Shown: positions 29,503 through 39,820 of the stretch, in pieces
How positions within the stretch are numbered: position 1 is the stretch's first letter
Layout of the letters: each line of letters begins with the position of its first letter
Position numbers and translations under genes: made by a program
Assembly (NCBI GenBank): GCA_964036045.1
Contig: OZ038379.1
Coordinates: forward strand, 111,980,611 to 112,044,610
Reading direction: 5' to 3'
Source of the DNA: Eutreptiella sp. 'Long Island Sound 2002'
Taxonomy: Eukaryota; Euglenozoa; Euglenophyceae; Eutreptiales; Eutreptiaceae
Length of the DNA: 64,000 nt
Notes under the pieces: generated by a model
Seen by the model: only the letters and a program-made list of their open reading frames with translations
Told to the model about the DNA's origin: nothing
Database searches by the model: none

Positions 29503-32092
29503 CTATGTGGGTGTGGCCCTTTCTTCCCGTGTAGGTGTGCCCTCCATCCCCCATGTGGTTTCCGGTGGCTCCTGGGTGTGCGCTGGTGTGATTCGTAAGG
29601 CGTCCGATGCTTGCGGTGCGTGGTCGGGGGTCCGCCTCCGGGAGTCATGCGGCTTTCTGTTGGGGATGGGGCGGCGCTGGTCCCCCCTGTCGTGGTATGC
29701 CCTGCCTGGGTGTGGGTTGTGGCGTTTGCCGTGGTTCCCTTTTCCACTGTGCCTTGGTCCCCGCTCCTGGCCCTTCCTGGTTCTTGGGTGGTTTCCTGCC
29801 CCCATGTGTTGTGTTTCTTCCGGCGCCCTGTCCCTATTTGTGTCTGCCCTCACTTGGGGCCCGTCTGTGCCCTCTGGCCTGAGTGCCCTTTGGTGTCCCT
29901 TGCCCTCCCCTTGCCCTTGTCCTTCCCCTTCCTGGTGTGGTGGTGGCGGGGTGGGGAGGGGGCGCCGATGGCGCAGGCCTGGTGGTGGGTGGCCTGGAGC
30001 CATTGGTGGAGGGCTTGGGGGTCGTAGGGGGGGCGGAGGCCCTGGACCGCATCGCGGAGGAGGGCCTTCCATGGCGCTTGCGGCATGATGGCCTCCAGGG
30101 CGGCCTCGTTGGGGTCGGTGGGGGTGCGAGTGCGCATCTCCTCGAAGGTATGCACCATCTGCACCCCATCTTGCCTTCCCGCTCCCCCGGCCCACTTCAC
30201 CCAGCGGCGGAGCTCCTGCAAAGCGGGGGCAGACCACCAGGCGAGGTGGGCGGGGGCCTGGGGGGGGGGAGGGGTCCGTGCCCGGGGTCCTGGAGCGGCG
30301 GGGGGAGGGCGTGGACCTGTGGTGGTGGTGGGGGTGGCGGTGCCTGGGGGGGCGGGAGCGGCGGTGGCGGGGGCTGGGGGTTGAGGACGGGTACGGGCAG
30401 AGGGGGGAACGGGAGGGGGAGGTGGACATGGTGCGGCGATGGCGCGCTTGGTGGCGTTTGGGGGAGCAGGAGTGGTGGTGGCGGGGGCTGGGGGTGGTGG
30501 ATAGGTATGGGCGGCAGGGGGAACGGGGAGCCCGGCGGGGCCTGTGGGGGGAGGGGGAGGTTGACGTGGGGCGGCGGTGGCATGCCTGGCGGCGCCGGGG
30601 GGAGCGGGAGCGGTGGTGGCGGGGGCTGGGGGTGGGGGTCGTGTACGGCCGGAGGGGGGAGGGGGAGGTGGACATGGGGCTGCAGTGGCGCTCGTGGTGG
30701 CGCCCGGGGGAGCGGGAGCGGCGGAATCGGGGTCCCAGGGGGTCGTGGTGGCACCTGGGGGAGCAGGAGCGGCGCGAGTGGGTGGTTGAGGCGCGGTGGC
30801 GGTGTTGTGAGTGTGGGCGCCGGGGGCGAGTGTGCCGTGCGGGGGGGGAGCAGGAGCGCCGCCGTTTGCGGGACCGGGCTTCATCGCTCGGGTCGGGCCA
30901 GTCAAGAGGCGTCGGCGGGTCCCGGGGGGCCTCGTGTGATGGCGCCTGGTACTGGGGGGGGGGGGGGTCCCCCGTCGTCCATGGATCCGCCACATAGGGG
31001 TGTGGTGCCGGCAGCGGCTGGTGGTATGGGTCGAGTGACTGTCCCTGGCGGGGCTGGGCCCGGGGGGCCCCTTCGGCGTGGACGTGGTGGCTGGGGGGAT
31101 ACGGTTCCTGGTACGGGGGGGGTGGCTCGTACGGGGGGGCTGGCCCCTGGTGGTAGGTGGGGTATGCGGATGGAGCGCTTGGTGGCTGCCATCCCATTCG
31201 CTGGTGCTGTTCGTGCACGGGGGGTTGTGGCCCGGTGGGGTAGGGTTGTGGGCAGTGGCAGTGGTGGGGGTGGTGTTGGTGGTGGTGGTGGTGGGGCTGC
31301 TGGTGGTGGTGGCGTTGGTAGTGATGGGGTTGGTGTTGCGGGTATGGCCCTTGGACCCCTTGTGGGTATTCTGGTCCCCCTTGTGGGGGTGGTGGGTCGG
31401 GCATCGTGCGCAGTTCCTGGGGCTGCACTATGTGGTGGGCAGGGGGGGCGGGTCGGGGGCCGGGCTTGACAGTGGAGGTGGTCGAGGGGTTTCATGTCCC
31501 TGGGTCGGTTTGGCCAGCAGTAGTGGTGGTTTTGTGGGGGATGGATGACCGGGCGCTTGGTGACGGGGATGTTGACGAGGGTTTGGAGGGGGTCATGTTG
31601 GGTGGCCGCCTCTGCGGTGGTGGTGGCTGCCGGTGGCAGGGGGGCGTGGGTTGTGGTGGGTGGGGGGTCCTGGCTTGGGTTACGGTCTGGGTTAGGGCGG
31701 TGTCGGTTAGGTTTGTGTTGTTGCGTTTGTGGTGTTGTGTGTGCTTGCTTGGGCGCCGGTTTGGGTTTGGGGTCGGGTTTGGGGTTGGAATCCGGTTCCA
31801 GGCTGAGGAGGACTTCTGTCCGGAGGTCTGAGGGCGCGGATGTCGGGTAGGGGGTCTCCCAGGAGTCGCCTGTGTGGGGGTCAGGGGGGTCGGTGCGTGC
31901 GGCCGTGGCTTTGGCTTTTGCCGTGGCCTTGAGGATGAGGGCAGCAGGGAGGGGGGGGTCGGAGGATGAGGTGGAGGACGTGGATGAGGCTGAGAATGAG
32001 GAGGAGGTGGTGGACGCGGGTTGGGCTGTGATGCGGGCGGGCTTGTGGGCGGCGGCTTCTGCTGCGGCCACGGCGGGGAGGATGGAGGGCAT
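29503..32092 (-). CDS. LINE B Pro/His-rich and RS-repeat region (ORF1-like)
   Basis: A 641-residue minus frame (31428-29503) opens with His/Pro/Gln runs. It then contains four imperfect repeats of roughly 37-45 residues built on SRSP or SCSP ... STSPS ... PTPSPRHH (about nt 30800-30300), like an RS domain. In the overlapping frame 30995-29850, about 100 residues look globular (LAWWSAPALQELRRWVKW, FEEMRTRTPTDPNEAALEA, WKALLRDAVQGLRPP) and end in a Lys/Gly-rich stretch. A frame change near 30290 would therefore join RS repeats to this domain. Upstream, 32092-30902 adds a Ser/Pro/Lys-rich part. Gag-like RNA binding is plausible for such a layout, but no family is recognised. Confidence 0.45.
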
Positions 32093-32335
32093 GTGCTAGG
32101 GCTGTAGGTTGAAGGCTGGCGGCTAGGGGGGCCCGGTCGTGACCTGGCCGCCCGGCGGGCCGATGTGGTTGGCAACGGCGGGGGAGGGAGGCAGGGGGCT
32201 GTGGCCTTCTCCTTCCGGGCTTGGCTGGGGCGGGGTCCTGCAATGTGTGAGGTTGTGTGGGTTGGCGTCCGCGGGGGGGAACAGTTCGGGTGGGCTGCAT
32301 TCAGAGGCCGGGGGGTTGGGCCTGGGTCTTCTGGG

Positions 32336-33369
32336 GTGTGTGCGGGGGGCGTGGGCGGGCCACTGGGTGGGGTGGGCGTGCCGCGAAGCGCGGGGCTCCT
32401 CTCGGCGGGTGTGTGCGGGTTGTAGAGTGTGGGGGGTGGTGAGGGGTGTCCGGCGGGGGGGTGTGTGGCGGGCTTGTGCTGTGTTCGGGCGGGTGGGGGA
32501 GGCCCCTGTCGCGGGGCCCGGGGGTGCGCACGATGGTGGGCGTGTGTGGGTCTCAGGGTGAGCAGCAAGAGGGGAGGGGCATGGTCGGGGATTGTGCGGT
32601 GGGGTGTGTTGTCTCGGTGTATGTGTCCGCCCGCCGCGGCGCGCTTGCGTGGCCAGTTGTAGGCCGGGCGGTTTGGAGGAAAAGCTTGCCGTCTTCTGAT
32701 GCCGCGGCAAGGATTTCGCAGACGAGCTTGCGTATCTGGTGGACCTCTTGGTCAGTGGTGGGAAGGGAGTATGCTAGCTTTGGGCTAAGACCCACGCGGC
32801 CGAGGACCCTGTGGATGGCGTGGTACCCGCAAGTGAGGGATTGCTGCGGTCTGGGGGGGGGGTTTGGCCGCGTGTCCGGGCCCGCCTCGATTTGTGTGTG
32901 GGCGGTGGGGATGGCCCAAATCCAGGGCACGGTCCCCGTGGGTGGCCAGCGGCGCTGGATCCAGTGGGTCAGCCAGAGCATGGCCAGTCCCAGGTGGTAG
33001 CCCGCCTTCCCTGAGGTCATTTGGGCCTGGGCGTCGTCTTGGGTGCAGGGGCCGGCGGCGCGGAGGGCGGTGTCGCGGGTTGGTGCGGTGGCCTGTTCCC
33101 ACTGCTCCGGGTGGTTCGGGTCCACTGGGTGCTTCTTCTCCGCTGGTGCCCGTCGTAGGCGTACCTCCCTCGACGCGTCACGTTGATGTCGGTGTTGTGT
33201 CTCAGGGCCTGGCCCCACTCAATGGGGGGGATCCAGACGTTCTGGCCCTGGGTGTGTTTGCGGGCTCGCCAGAGTACGAGGTCTACGATGGCCTCGTGGA
33301 GGCCGTTGCCTCGGGTGGTCAGGTCCCGGAGGGCTTCGACGGTGAGCTTGGTCCAGTCCTCTTGTAGGT
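32336..33369. repeat. 1.03-kb tandem duplication, copy 1
   Basis: Nearly identical to 33370-34403, with about ten to fifteen differences by eye. Landmark ATGGTCGGGGATTG lies at 32581 and 33615, a shift of 1034. The left border is GTGTGTGCGGGG and the right border TTGTAGG. The length is not a multiple of three, so it cannot be an in-frame protein duplication. Confidence 0.92.
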
Positions 33370-34403
33370 GTGTGTGCGGGGGGCGTGGGCGGGCCACTGG
33401 GTGGGGTGGGCGTGCCGCGGAGCGCGGGGCTCCTCTCGGCGGGTGTGTGCGGGTTGTCGAGTGTGGGGGGTTGTGAGGGGTGTCCGGCGGGGGGGTGTGT
33501 GGCGGGCTTGTGCTGTGTTCGGGCGGGTGGGGGAGGCCCCTGTCGCGGGGCCCGGGGGTGCGCACGATGGTGGGCGTGTGTGGGTCTCAGGGTGAGCAGC
33601 AAGAGGGGAGGGGCATGGTCGGGGATTGTGCGGTGGGGTGTGTTGTCTCGGTGTATGTGTCCGCCCGCCGCGGCGCGCTTGCGTGGCCAGTTGTAGGCCG
33701 GGCGGTTTGGAGGAAAAGCTTGCCGTCTTCTGATGCCGCGGCAAGGATTTCGCAGACGAGCTTGCGTATCTGGTGGACCTCTTGGTCAGTGGTGGGAAGG
33801 GAGTATGCTAGCTTTGGGCTAAGACCCACGCGGCCGAGGACCCTGTGGATGGCGTGGTACCCGCAAGTGAGGGATTGCTGCGGTCTGGGGGGGGGGTTTG
33901 GCCGCGTGTCCGGGCCCGCCTCGATTTGTGTGTGGGCGGTGGTGATGGCCCAAATCCAGGGCACGGTCCCCGTGGGTGGCCAGCGGCGCTGGATCCAGTG
34001 GGTCAGCCAGAGCATGGCCAGTCCCAGGTGGTAGCCCGCCTTCCCTGAGGTGATTTGGGCCTGGGCGTCGTCTTGGGTGCAGAGGCCGGCGGCGCGGAGG
34101 GCGGTGTCGCGGGTTGGTGCGGTGGCCTGTTCCCACTGCTCCGGGTGGTTCGGGTCCACTGGGTGCTTCTTCTCCGCTGGTGCCCGTCGTAGGCGTACGG
34201 TCCCTCGACGCGTCACGTTGAGTTCGGTGTTGTGTCTCAGGGCCTGGCCCCACTCAATGGGGGGGATCCAGACGTGCTGGCCCTGGATGTGTTTGCGGGC
34301 TCGCCAGAGTACGAGGTCTACGATGGCCTCGTGGAGGCCGTTGCCTCGGGTGGTCAGGTCCCGGAGGGCTTCGACGGTGAGCTTGGTCCAGTCCTCTTGT
34401 AGG
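33370..34403. repeat. 1.03-kb tandem duplication, copy 2
   Basis: Second copy. Beyond 34403 the sequence (GCGGTACCAGCCC) continues the minus-strand ORF, so this copy keeps the original context and copy 1 is the added one or the truncated end. Confidence 0.92.
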
Positions 34404-34729
34404 CGGTACCAGCCCAGGGGGGTGGTCGGGCCCCCGCCTTGGAGGTTTGCTCGGAGGAGGTCGGGGTCGCGGATGGTGGCCGGTGTGAGGGGGGGGTGCC
34501 CCGGGTCCGGGCTGGGTGGGCTCGATGGATTGCCGGGGTCTTGCGCGTCTACGTCTACGTATGGTTGGCCCTGGTTGGGCTCGGCCGGGCTGGGCGGTGC
34601 CGGGTGGCTTCTTGGGTGGAAGACCGGCTTCAGGGCGCTGTGGTTGTGTCTTGGAGGCCTGCAGACTGAGATGGGGGGCGCGTGTGAGGCGCGGGGTGGG
34701 TTAGTAGACGTCTCGGTCATGCACGGCAT
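33587..34729 (-). CDS. LINE B ORF with possible cysteine-protease-like signature
   Basis: 380 residues from an ATG at 34729. A Pro-rich start, then a region with recognisable secondary-structure-like content: YRLQEDWTKLTVEALRDL, WRARKHIQGQHVWIPP, YHLGLAMLWLTHWIQRRW and PQQSLTCGYHAIHRVLG. The last resembles the Q-x-N/S-x-x-C-G turn of Ulp1/C48 peptidases, but the matching His and Asp are not obvious. A second, partial copy (33218-32553) lies in the tandem duplication. LINE-encoded cysteine proteases are known from some families, so the idea is reasonable but unproven. It follows RNase H on the minus strand by about 0.4 kb. Confidence 0.4.
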   Translation of the reverse strand: MPCMTETSTNPPRASHAPPISVCRPPRHNHSALKPVFHPRSHPAPPSPAEPNQGQPYVDVDAQDPGNPSSPPSPDPGHPPLTPATIRDPDLLRANLQGGGPTTPLGWYRLQEDWTKLTVEALRDLTTRGNGLHEAIVDLVLWRARKHIQGQHVWIPPIEWGQALRHNTELNVTRRGTVRLRRAPAEKKHPVDPNHPEQWEQATAPTRDTALRAAGLCTQDDAQAQITSGKAGYHLGLAMLWLTHWIQRRWPPTGTVPWIWAITTAHTQIEAGPDTRPNPPPRPQQSLTCGYHAIHRVLGRVGLSPKLAYSLPTTDQEVHQIRKLVCEILAAASEDGKLFLQTARPTTGHASAPRRADTYTETTHPTAQSPTMPLPSCCSP

Positions 34730-35085
34730 GGTAATGGATGAGACGCTGCATGTGTTCCCTGGCGGTGGGGTCGGTGAGTTGCACCGCGTGTGTTAACAGG
34801 AGGTGTTTGCGGTGTACCATTTGGGCCGCTGCTCTGCGGACTGCTTCTAGTTGGAGGTGCGCTGCTGCCTCCATGGGGCTTTCCGTGTGTTTGGTGAGGT
34901 GTCGGTGCAGGGCCTGTGTCACCGCCCCTCTCATTGTGGCTTCTTTGACCAGGGGATCCCGGAAGAGGTGTTCGGTGGCCTGGTGTGCGTGGCTGTGGGT
35001 TGGCCATCCTTCATGTTGTCGTAGGGTCTCCGCCGGGGACCAGCCCACTAGCGTGTTCCTGGAGGGGGCATTTCTTGAAGTGTTC
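34701..35085 (-). CDS. LINE B small unidentified ORF between RNase H and protease-like ORF
   Basis: 115 residues (35048-34701), helix-prone and His/Gln/Ala-rich (HLFRDPLVKEATMRGAVTQ; AHLQLEAVRRAAAQMVHRK). No family recognised. Its stop overlaps the ATG of the next ORF by about 30 bases in another frame. Confidence 0.4.
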
Positions 35086-36492
35086 TCAGTCCTCCGGGGT
35101 GGTGTGGTCGCACGGGCAACAGGTCTGTTCTCCGGGGCCGTGGATATGCTTGCAGGCGAGCCATCTGGCGCCCCTGGTGAGGAATGGTAGTTGCTCCCTC
35201 AGGAGCTGGATGCGTCGTTTTTGGAGGTGGGCTGGGACGTTTGCTGGGCGCAGTGCTGAGTGGTAGAGGGGGATTTGCAGTCTGTCCTGGAGCTCCTGGA
35301 TGTGCGCCTGGCTGTCTGCGTCGCCGAGCACGCGGGCGAGATGTTGGATGGGGTTGGGGTAGTGGTATGCTCTGTCGTGGGAGGAATAGGGGGCGTCCTC
35401 TGGTACCCAGTCCGGAGTCTGATGGGGCTCGCGTTCGGGGGGTATGTGTTGGAGGTGTGTGTGGTTTCGGCCGAGGTCAGGGATCTCGAGGGTTGGTAGT
35501 TGCGTTGTGCGCTGGTGTACTGCCTGGTTGTCGACCTTACCATTTCCGTATTGGTGTCTGTGGGACTCTTGTTTCATGATGTGGAGTTGGACGTAGGGGG
35601 GAAGGCTGCGAAGGGCTTTCCAGAGCAGCAGTGCCTGGGTGCCGAGGCTCGTCGCGGTGGCTTTGTGAAGTGGTTGCCTTGCTATGCAGAGGAGCAGGTG
35701 TGTGTCGACAGTGGCGTCTACCACGAACCAGACCCGGACGATGTGCGGGAGGTGGGCGGGTAGGTGGGCCGCAATCTCGGCGATGGCGTCAGCCATGGCC
35801 CCTAGCTCCCCGTGGGAGGAGGGCCCGTAGGTGGTGTGGCCCGTGTGGTGGTCCATGTGGTAGTGTCCCCTGGTGGGGGTTAGCTGCAGGGTGGCCCCCC
35901 CAGTGATGTGCGTGAGGGCGGATTCGCCTGAGGCGTCGGTGAAGAAGAGCCGGTCCGCCGGTGATGGTTGTGGGAGGCGGCATGTGTTCATGGGCAGGTA
36001 GGCGTATATGGCGAGGCCAGTGGCGAGGTGGGCTACTGGGGTTGTGGGCTGCAGGATGGGGGTGGCGTAACCCCCTATTCCTTTGCAGATGATGTGTTTC
36101 GCTTGGGGGGACATGGCTATGAGTCCCTGCTCCGGCTGTCCTTGTGTGAGGTAGGAGTAGATGTAGTAGAGGATGTAGGCTGTGTCTGAGTTTAGGTCGT
36201 GGCATGTGAGGGTCTGTGGCAGGAGTGGTGGAGCGGATAGTAGGGGTGCTCGTGCTTGCCCGTTCTGCCTGGTTCGTACATGCTGTAACGGATCGCGTCC
36301 CCTGCCGGGTCGGGGCGGGGCCAGGTGGGTGTAGTGGTGAAGAGCCATTTGGGCGCGTGGTCGGGGTTCCAAGCTACCGTGGGGTTGGTGTCGGTGCGGT
36401 GGAACCATGGGGCTACCCATGCGTAGGCCTGTGGTGGTAGGTGGGTTGTGGGGTGGGTGTGGTGGCATGCTATGAGGTGTAGTACAGGCCAT
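35086..36492 (-). CDS. LINE B RNase H domain with C-terminal Cys/His motif
   Basis: The open frame is 468 residues. RNase H begins at about residue 180 with FFTDASGES (Asp, nt about 35935), then SSHGELGAMADAI (Glu), WFVVDATVDTH (Asp) and HQYGNGKVDNQAV (last Asp), the full D-E-D-D set. The C terminus has C-K-H-I-H...C-C-P-C-D-H, a possible zinc site (nt about 35130-35090). The first 180 residues may be a different frame of the upstream region: HDLNSDTAYILYYIYSYL and following look coding, the Pro-rich start less so. Confidence 0.75.
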   Translation of the reverse strand: MACTTPHSMPPHPPHNPPTTTGLRMGSPMVPPHRHQPHGSLEPRPRAQMALHHYTHLAPPRPGRGRDPLQHVRTRQNGQARAPLLSAPPLLPQTLTCHDLNSDTAYILYYIYSYLTQGQPEQGLIAMSPQAKHIICKGIGGYATPILQPTTPVAHLATGLAIYAYLPMNTCRLPQPSPADRLFFTDASGESALTHITGGATLQLTPTRGHYHMDHHTGHTTYGPSSHGELGAMADAIAEIAAHLPAHLPHIVRVWFVVDATVDTHLLLCIARQPLHKATATSLGTQALLLWKALRSLPPYVQLHIMKQESHRHQYGNGKVDNQAVHQRTTQLPTLEIPDLGRNHTHLQHIPPEREPHQTPDWVPEDAPYSSHDRAYHYPNPIQHLARVLGDADSQAHIQELQDRLQIPLYHSALRPANVPAHLQKRRIQLLREQLPFLTRGARWLACKHIHGPGEQTCCPCDHTTPED

Positions 36493-37234
36493 GGTGTGGT
36501 TGATGCCTCGGGGTCACAGGCCCAACATGTGCGTGGCATGCTCTGGGAGTCATGGGGGACCCGTGGTAGGTCTCGGGCGGTCATGTGGTGTTTCGGTATG
36601 CGCCATTTTGCCCCGTGGTGGATGACGGTGGTCTGCGTGGGTTCCGCTTCATTCGGGGCCAGTAGTAGGGTTAGTGGTGGGATCGGGCCCGTCACAGGGG
36701 GGACGGGTTCGTGTTTCGAGCCGGTGGGTGCGTAGGGCGGTGTCACTGGGATGGGTCGGAGGTGTTGCTTTGTGAATTCTTGGTAGGCTGCTCCAATGTC
36801 TTTGCTTCCCGGCAGAATGTGTCCCGCTGCTCGTGCCATCTGCGTGAGGTGCTGGTGGAAGAGGCGGTATTGGGGCCATTCGGGAAGCTGTAGAAAGGGG
36901 GTGTGGTGTGCTCCGCTGTGGTGCAGGACCCGCATTTGGGGGAGGGTGACGTATACTACGGTGATGGAGGCCCCTACAAGGTCTATGGTGTGGATGGTGC
37001 CCTTCGGGTGATGGTGGAGGTCCCCGCAGAGGACCGCTAGAGGCCCTTCCTCTGGGCACGTGTGGTTGGTGAGTATGGCGTGGTGTGGGGATGGGAGGAG
37101 AAGCTGCAGGTGGTTCCACAGGCGCGTGTTCATGTTGGTGGGCATGCCCGTCTGGTGGAGTACCCAGCACGGGCATGTGTTGCTGGCCCGTTGTGCGGCT
37201 TGGAGGCGGATTGTGGTGACCTCCGGACCTCCGG
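36192..37234 (-). CDS. LINE B post-RT region with zinc finger
   Basis: 317-residue frame (37145-36192) between RT and RNase H. A C-x2-C-x12-H-x3-C-type finger (RTCWACDPEAS...HLIAC, about nt 36540-36475) matches the place and pattern of the zf-RVT finger of plant-type LINEs. The upstream part (LWNHLQLLLPSPHHAILTNH, VLCGDLHHHPKGTIH, VYVTLPQM) is not assigned. It joins RNase H by a frame change near 36230. Confidence 0.6.
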
Positions 37235-38984
37235 TCAGTGGTTGTGGGTCCTGCGGTCAAGGAGAAGGGCGGTGTGTCTGGTGCAGGCCGCTTTCACCTC
37301 GTCCCCTATGGCGTCCCCATAGTGGGGCCATGCCGCTCGGATGGCGCGGGTGGGTATGGAGGTGGGCCAGCCCCCGTGTGCTGCCCATGCCTTGGTCACG
37401 GCGCGTGTGGCCGGCTGGAGGGCGGTGGTGGGGTGTGTCAGGTGGAGTGCTTGGAAGCCTCTGGAGGCGTTCAAGACCCCGCTGAGGTAGTACACCAGGC
37501 TCTGGTGGGACAGGGAGAGGGCATTGGTGGTCGGGGACACATATCCGGGGGGATGGGCGAGGTGTGATTGCAACTTGGGAGGGAGGGTGGCGTCCTCAGA
37601 GTTGGCGGCCTGGATCACCCCCAGGGGGTGGGTGGTTGTCACGACTTGCAATGGGGGGCCCTTTTGGCCCTAGGTTGGGGGTCGTGGCAGACCCCTTGAT
37701 CATGGCCACTGACGTTGTGGGGTGGACGATGAGGTTGTTGTCGGAGAGGTAGGAGACAGTCACGTCCAGTAGGTCATTGGCCTGTTGGGTGACCGTTGCC
37801 CGGGGGTCCGCGGCAACGGGTTCGTGTGGGGTGTGCGCGACCGTGAGGTTGGTGTCGTCCGCGAAGCCCACCAGGGGGGAGAGGAGGGGGTAGGGTGCGT
37901 AGGCCGGGTACCTCTGCTCGAATGCACTGGCGAGGGGGAGCGTCACGGGAAGGTACGGGAAGGGGCCTTCTGCTCCTCCTTCGGGGACCCCGCTGCCTGG
38001 CTCCAGGAATGGGGTGAGGCCTGCTCCAGTGCAGACCGTGTATTTGCGGGTGCGGATGTAGCAAGAGGCGAAGTTGTAGAAGGGGATGCCTAGGCGTTTC
38101 CACACTGCTTCTAGAAGGAGCCAGGGGGTGTTCGGGATTGCTCCTTTGACTTCGAGGAAGGCGATGATGAGGTCCACCTGGTCCATGTTGGCGATGGTGT
38201 CCTGGAGGAAGATGGCCTCGTGTGGGGACCGGCCTTGGATGGCCCCCCAGAGGCTGGCTGGTATGCGGGGGTCCAGGTGGGGGCGGATGCGGCGTAGAAG
38301 GATGGTCAGATTGAGCTCCGTGACTGCACAGACTATGGGGCGCCAGTTGTCCGGGTTTACCCAGTCCCCTTTTTTGTAGAGGGGGCGGACAACGTTTGCC
38401 CAGTCTGGTGGCAGGGGGGTCTGCCCCGTGACGATGTCCCAGAGGCAGTGGGCTAGGATGCGGAGGAGGACGGCGGGGAGGTGGTAGTATGCCTCCGCAG
38501 GGAGGCCGTCGTAGCCCGGGGATTTGTGTTGCCGGAGACTCTGGATGGCCTTCCGGACTTCGTGGATGGTGGAGGGGCGCTTTTCCAGTTGCCCCCTCTG
38601 GGCGTGGTTGAAGACCCGAGGGACGCGGTCCATTTTGGCCTGCGTGACTGGGTCCAGTGTTTTCTGCGTGGGCGTGTGTTGCCGGAGGAAGCTGTCTTGG
38701 GTGGCTTGAAGCACTGTCACTGGGTCGTTGGTGAGGGAGCCGTCCTCCAGCCAGACTGTGGTGATGGCGCGGTGGCCGGTGTCGGTCATGGCGTCGTTGA
38801 GGTGGCGGATGGCCTTGTAGGGGATTTCATATTGCGCATACCGTTCGTGTTTCTTGGCGATGCGCTGTTGCCTGTGGATGTGCCACCGCTGCAGGTCTGC
38901 CCTGATGTGGGCTATCTGCGTCCTGCAGTGGTTTATCTGGCGGCGGGTTTGGCGGGTGTCGCTGTGGAGGAGGGTCGTCAGTTG
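37235..38984 (-). CDS. LINE B reverse transcriptase
   Basis: The frame runs 38789-37596, with the same frame extending upstream to a TAA at about 38985. RT motifs: IQSLRQHKSPGYDGLPAEAY, PDWANVVRPLYKKGDW, NWRPIVCAVTELN, LIIAFLEVKGAI (motif A region; Asp at the usual place is Glu in FLEVKGA), SGVPEGGAEGPFPYL and the active-site GFADDTN (nt about 37850-37830). The thumb follows in another frame, 37651-37235 (LSHQSLVYYLSGVLNAS). FADD is typical of LINE RTs. The E for D in motif A may inactivate this copy. Confidence 0.85.
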
Positions 38985-39820
38985 TTACTTCGCATGCCAG
39001 AGGTCTTGGAGCATGTCCCCTAGGGCCGTGGGTGGTTGGTCGTTGTCTGTGTGGGGGTGTTGCTGGAAGCCGCAGGCTGTGAGTAGATCGCTGGGGTCTG
39101 GTTGGATGCGCCTGGCGCGGTCTATGGCCCCGTGATATTGGGACCAGGCATGCTTGTCATGCAGTGGGGGCATCTTCAGGGGGGATGGTAGGCCTTGCTC
39201 CGCATCCTCTGCGGGGCTGGGGGGAAGGTTGGGGATGGTGAGGCGGATGTGCAGGGGACTATGGCCTGTGGGTCCGAGCGGGAGGGGTCCATATCGGGAG
39301 TCCGCCCGGATGATGGTGGTGGGGTCGCCATAGCATACGTCGATGCGGGATGGGGCGGCATCTGTTTGGCTTGGGGAAGTGGGATGGTTGGCCTTCGAGG
39401 TTGGCCGTCAGGTCCACGAGCCCCAGCATTTCGATGGTGTCGCGGACTGCATGGTCCTGAGGTGTGGCCTGTCCCCCTCGGTCCGCCGAGGTGGGGGCGG
39501 CGTTCATGTTGCCGATGATGATTGTTGGGGCGAGCATGGCCATCTGGCGGTATGCCTCTGCGAGGGCTTGGAGGAAGGGTTCCGTGGCATCGCCAAAGGG
39601 GACGTGGGCGTTGATGACGTTGAGTTGCCATCCGTCCCCGACGACCTCATAGACTCCTAGCCTCCCTGGGACGCTGAGGTGGTGGACGAGGTGGACGTGG
39701 ATGCCGGTTCGGGCGTACAGGGGGGTCCCCTTGTGCCAGTAGCATTTGTACGCTTTCCGGTCGGGGGTATATATGGGGGTGGTTTCTGGGGGGTCTTAGC
39801 GTTGTAGGCCATGTTCTCGG
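38985..39820 (-). pseudogene. LINE B AP-like endonuclease
   Basis: Frames 39820-39660 and 39543-39259 together give YTPDRKAYKCYWHKGTPL, GIHVHLVHHLSVPG, LNVINAHVPFG and IIIGNMNAAPTSADRGG. The last corresponds to the GDFNA box of LINE endonucleases (Asp replaced by Asn in GNMN). A TAA near 39797 interrupts the start, and a frame change near 39300 leads into the linker before RT. It would nick target DNA to prime reverse transcription. Confidence 0.65.

Noticed and set aside
29883-31469. 528-codon Gly/Arg-rich plus-strand ORF
   Set aside because: It is the complement of the Pro/RS-rich minus frame; the neighbouring RT, RNase H and endonuclease are on the minus strand.
33319-33744. Second set of ORFs in the tandem duplication as independent genes
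   Set aside because: They are duplicates or shadows of the same minus-strand segment.
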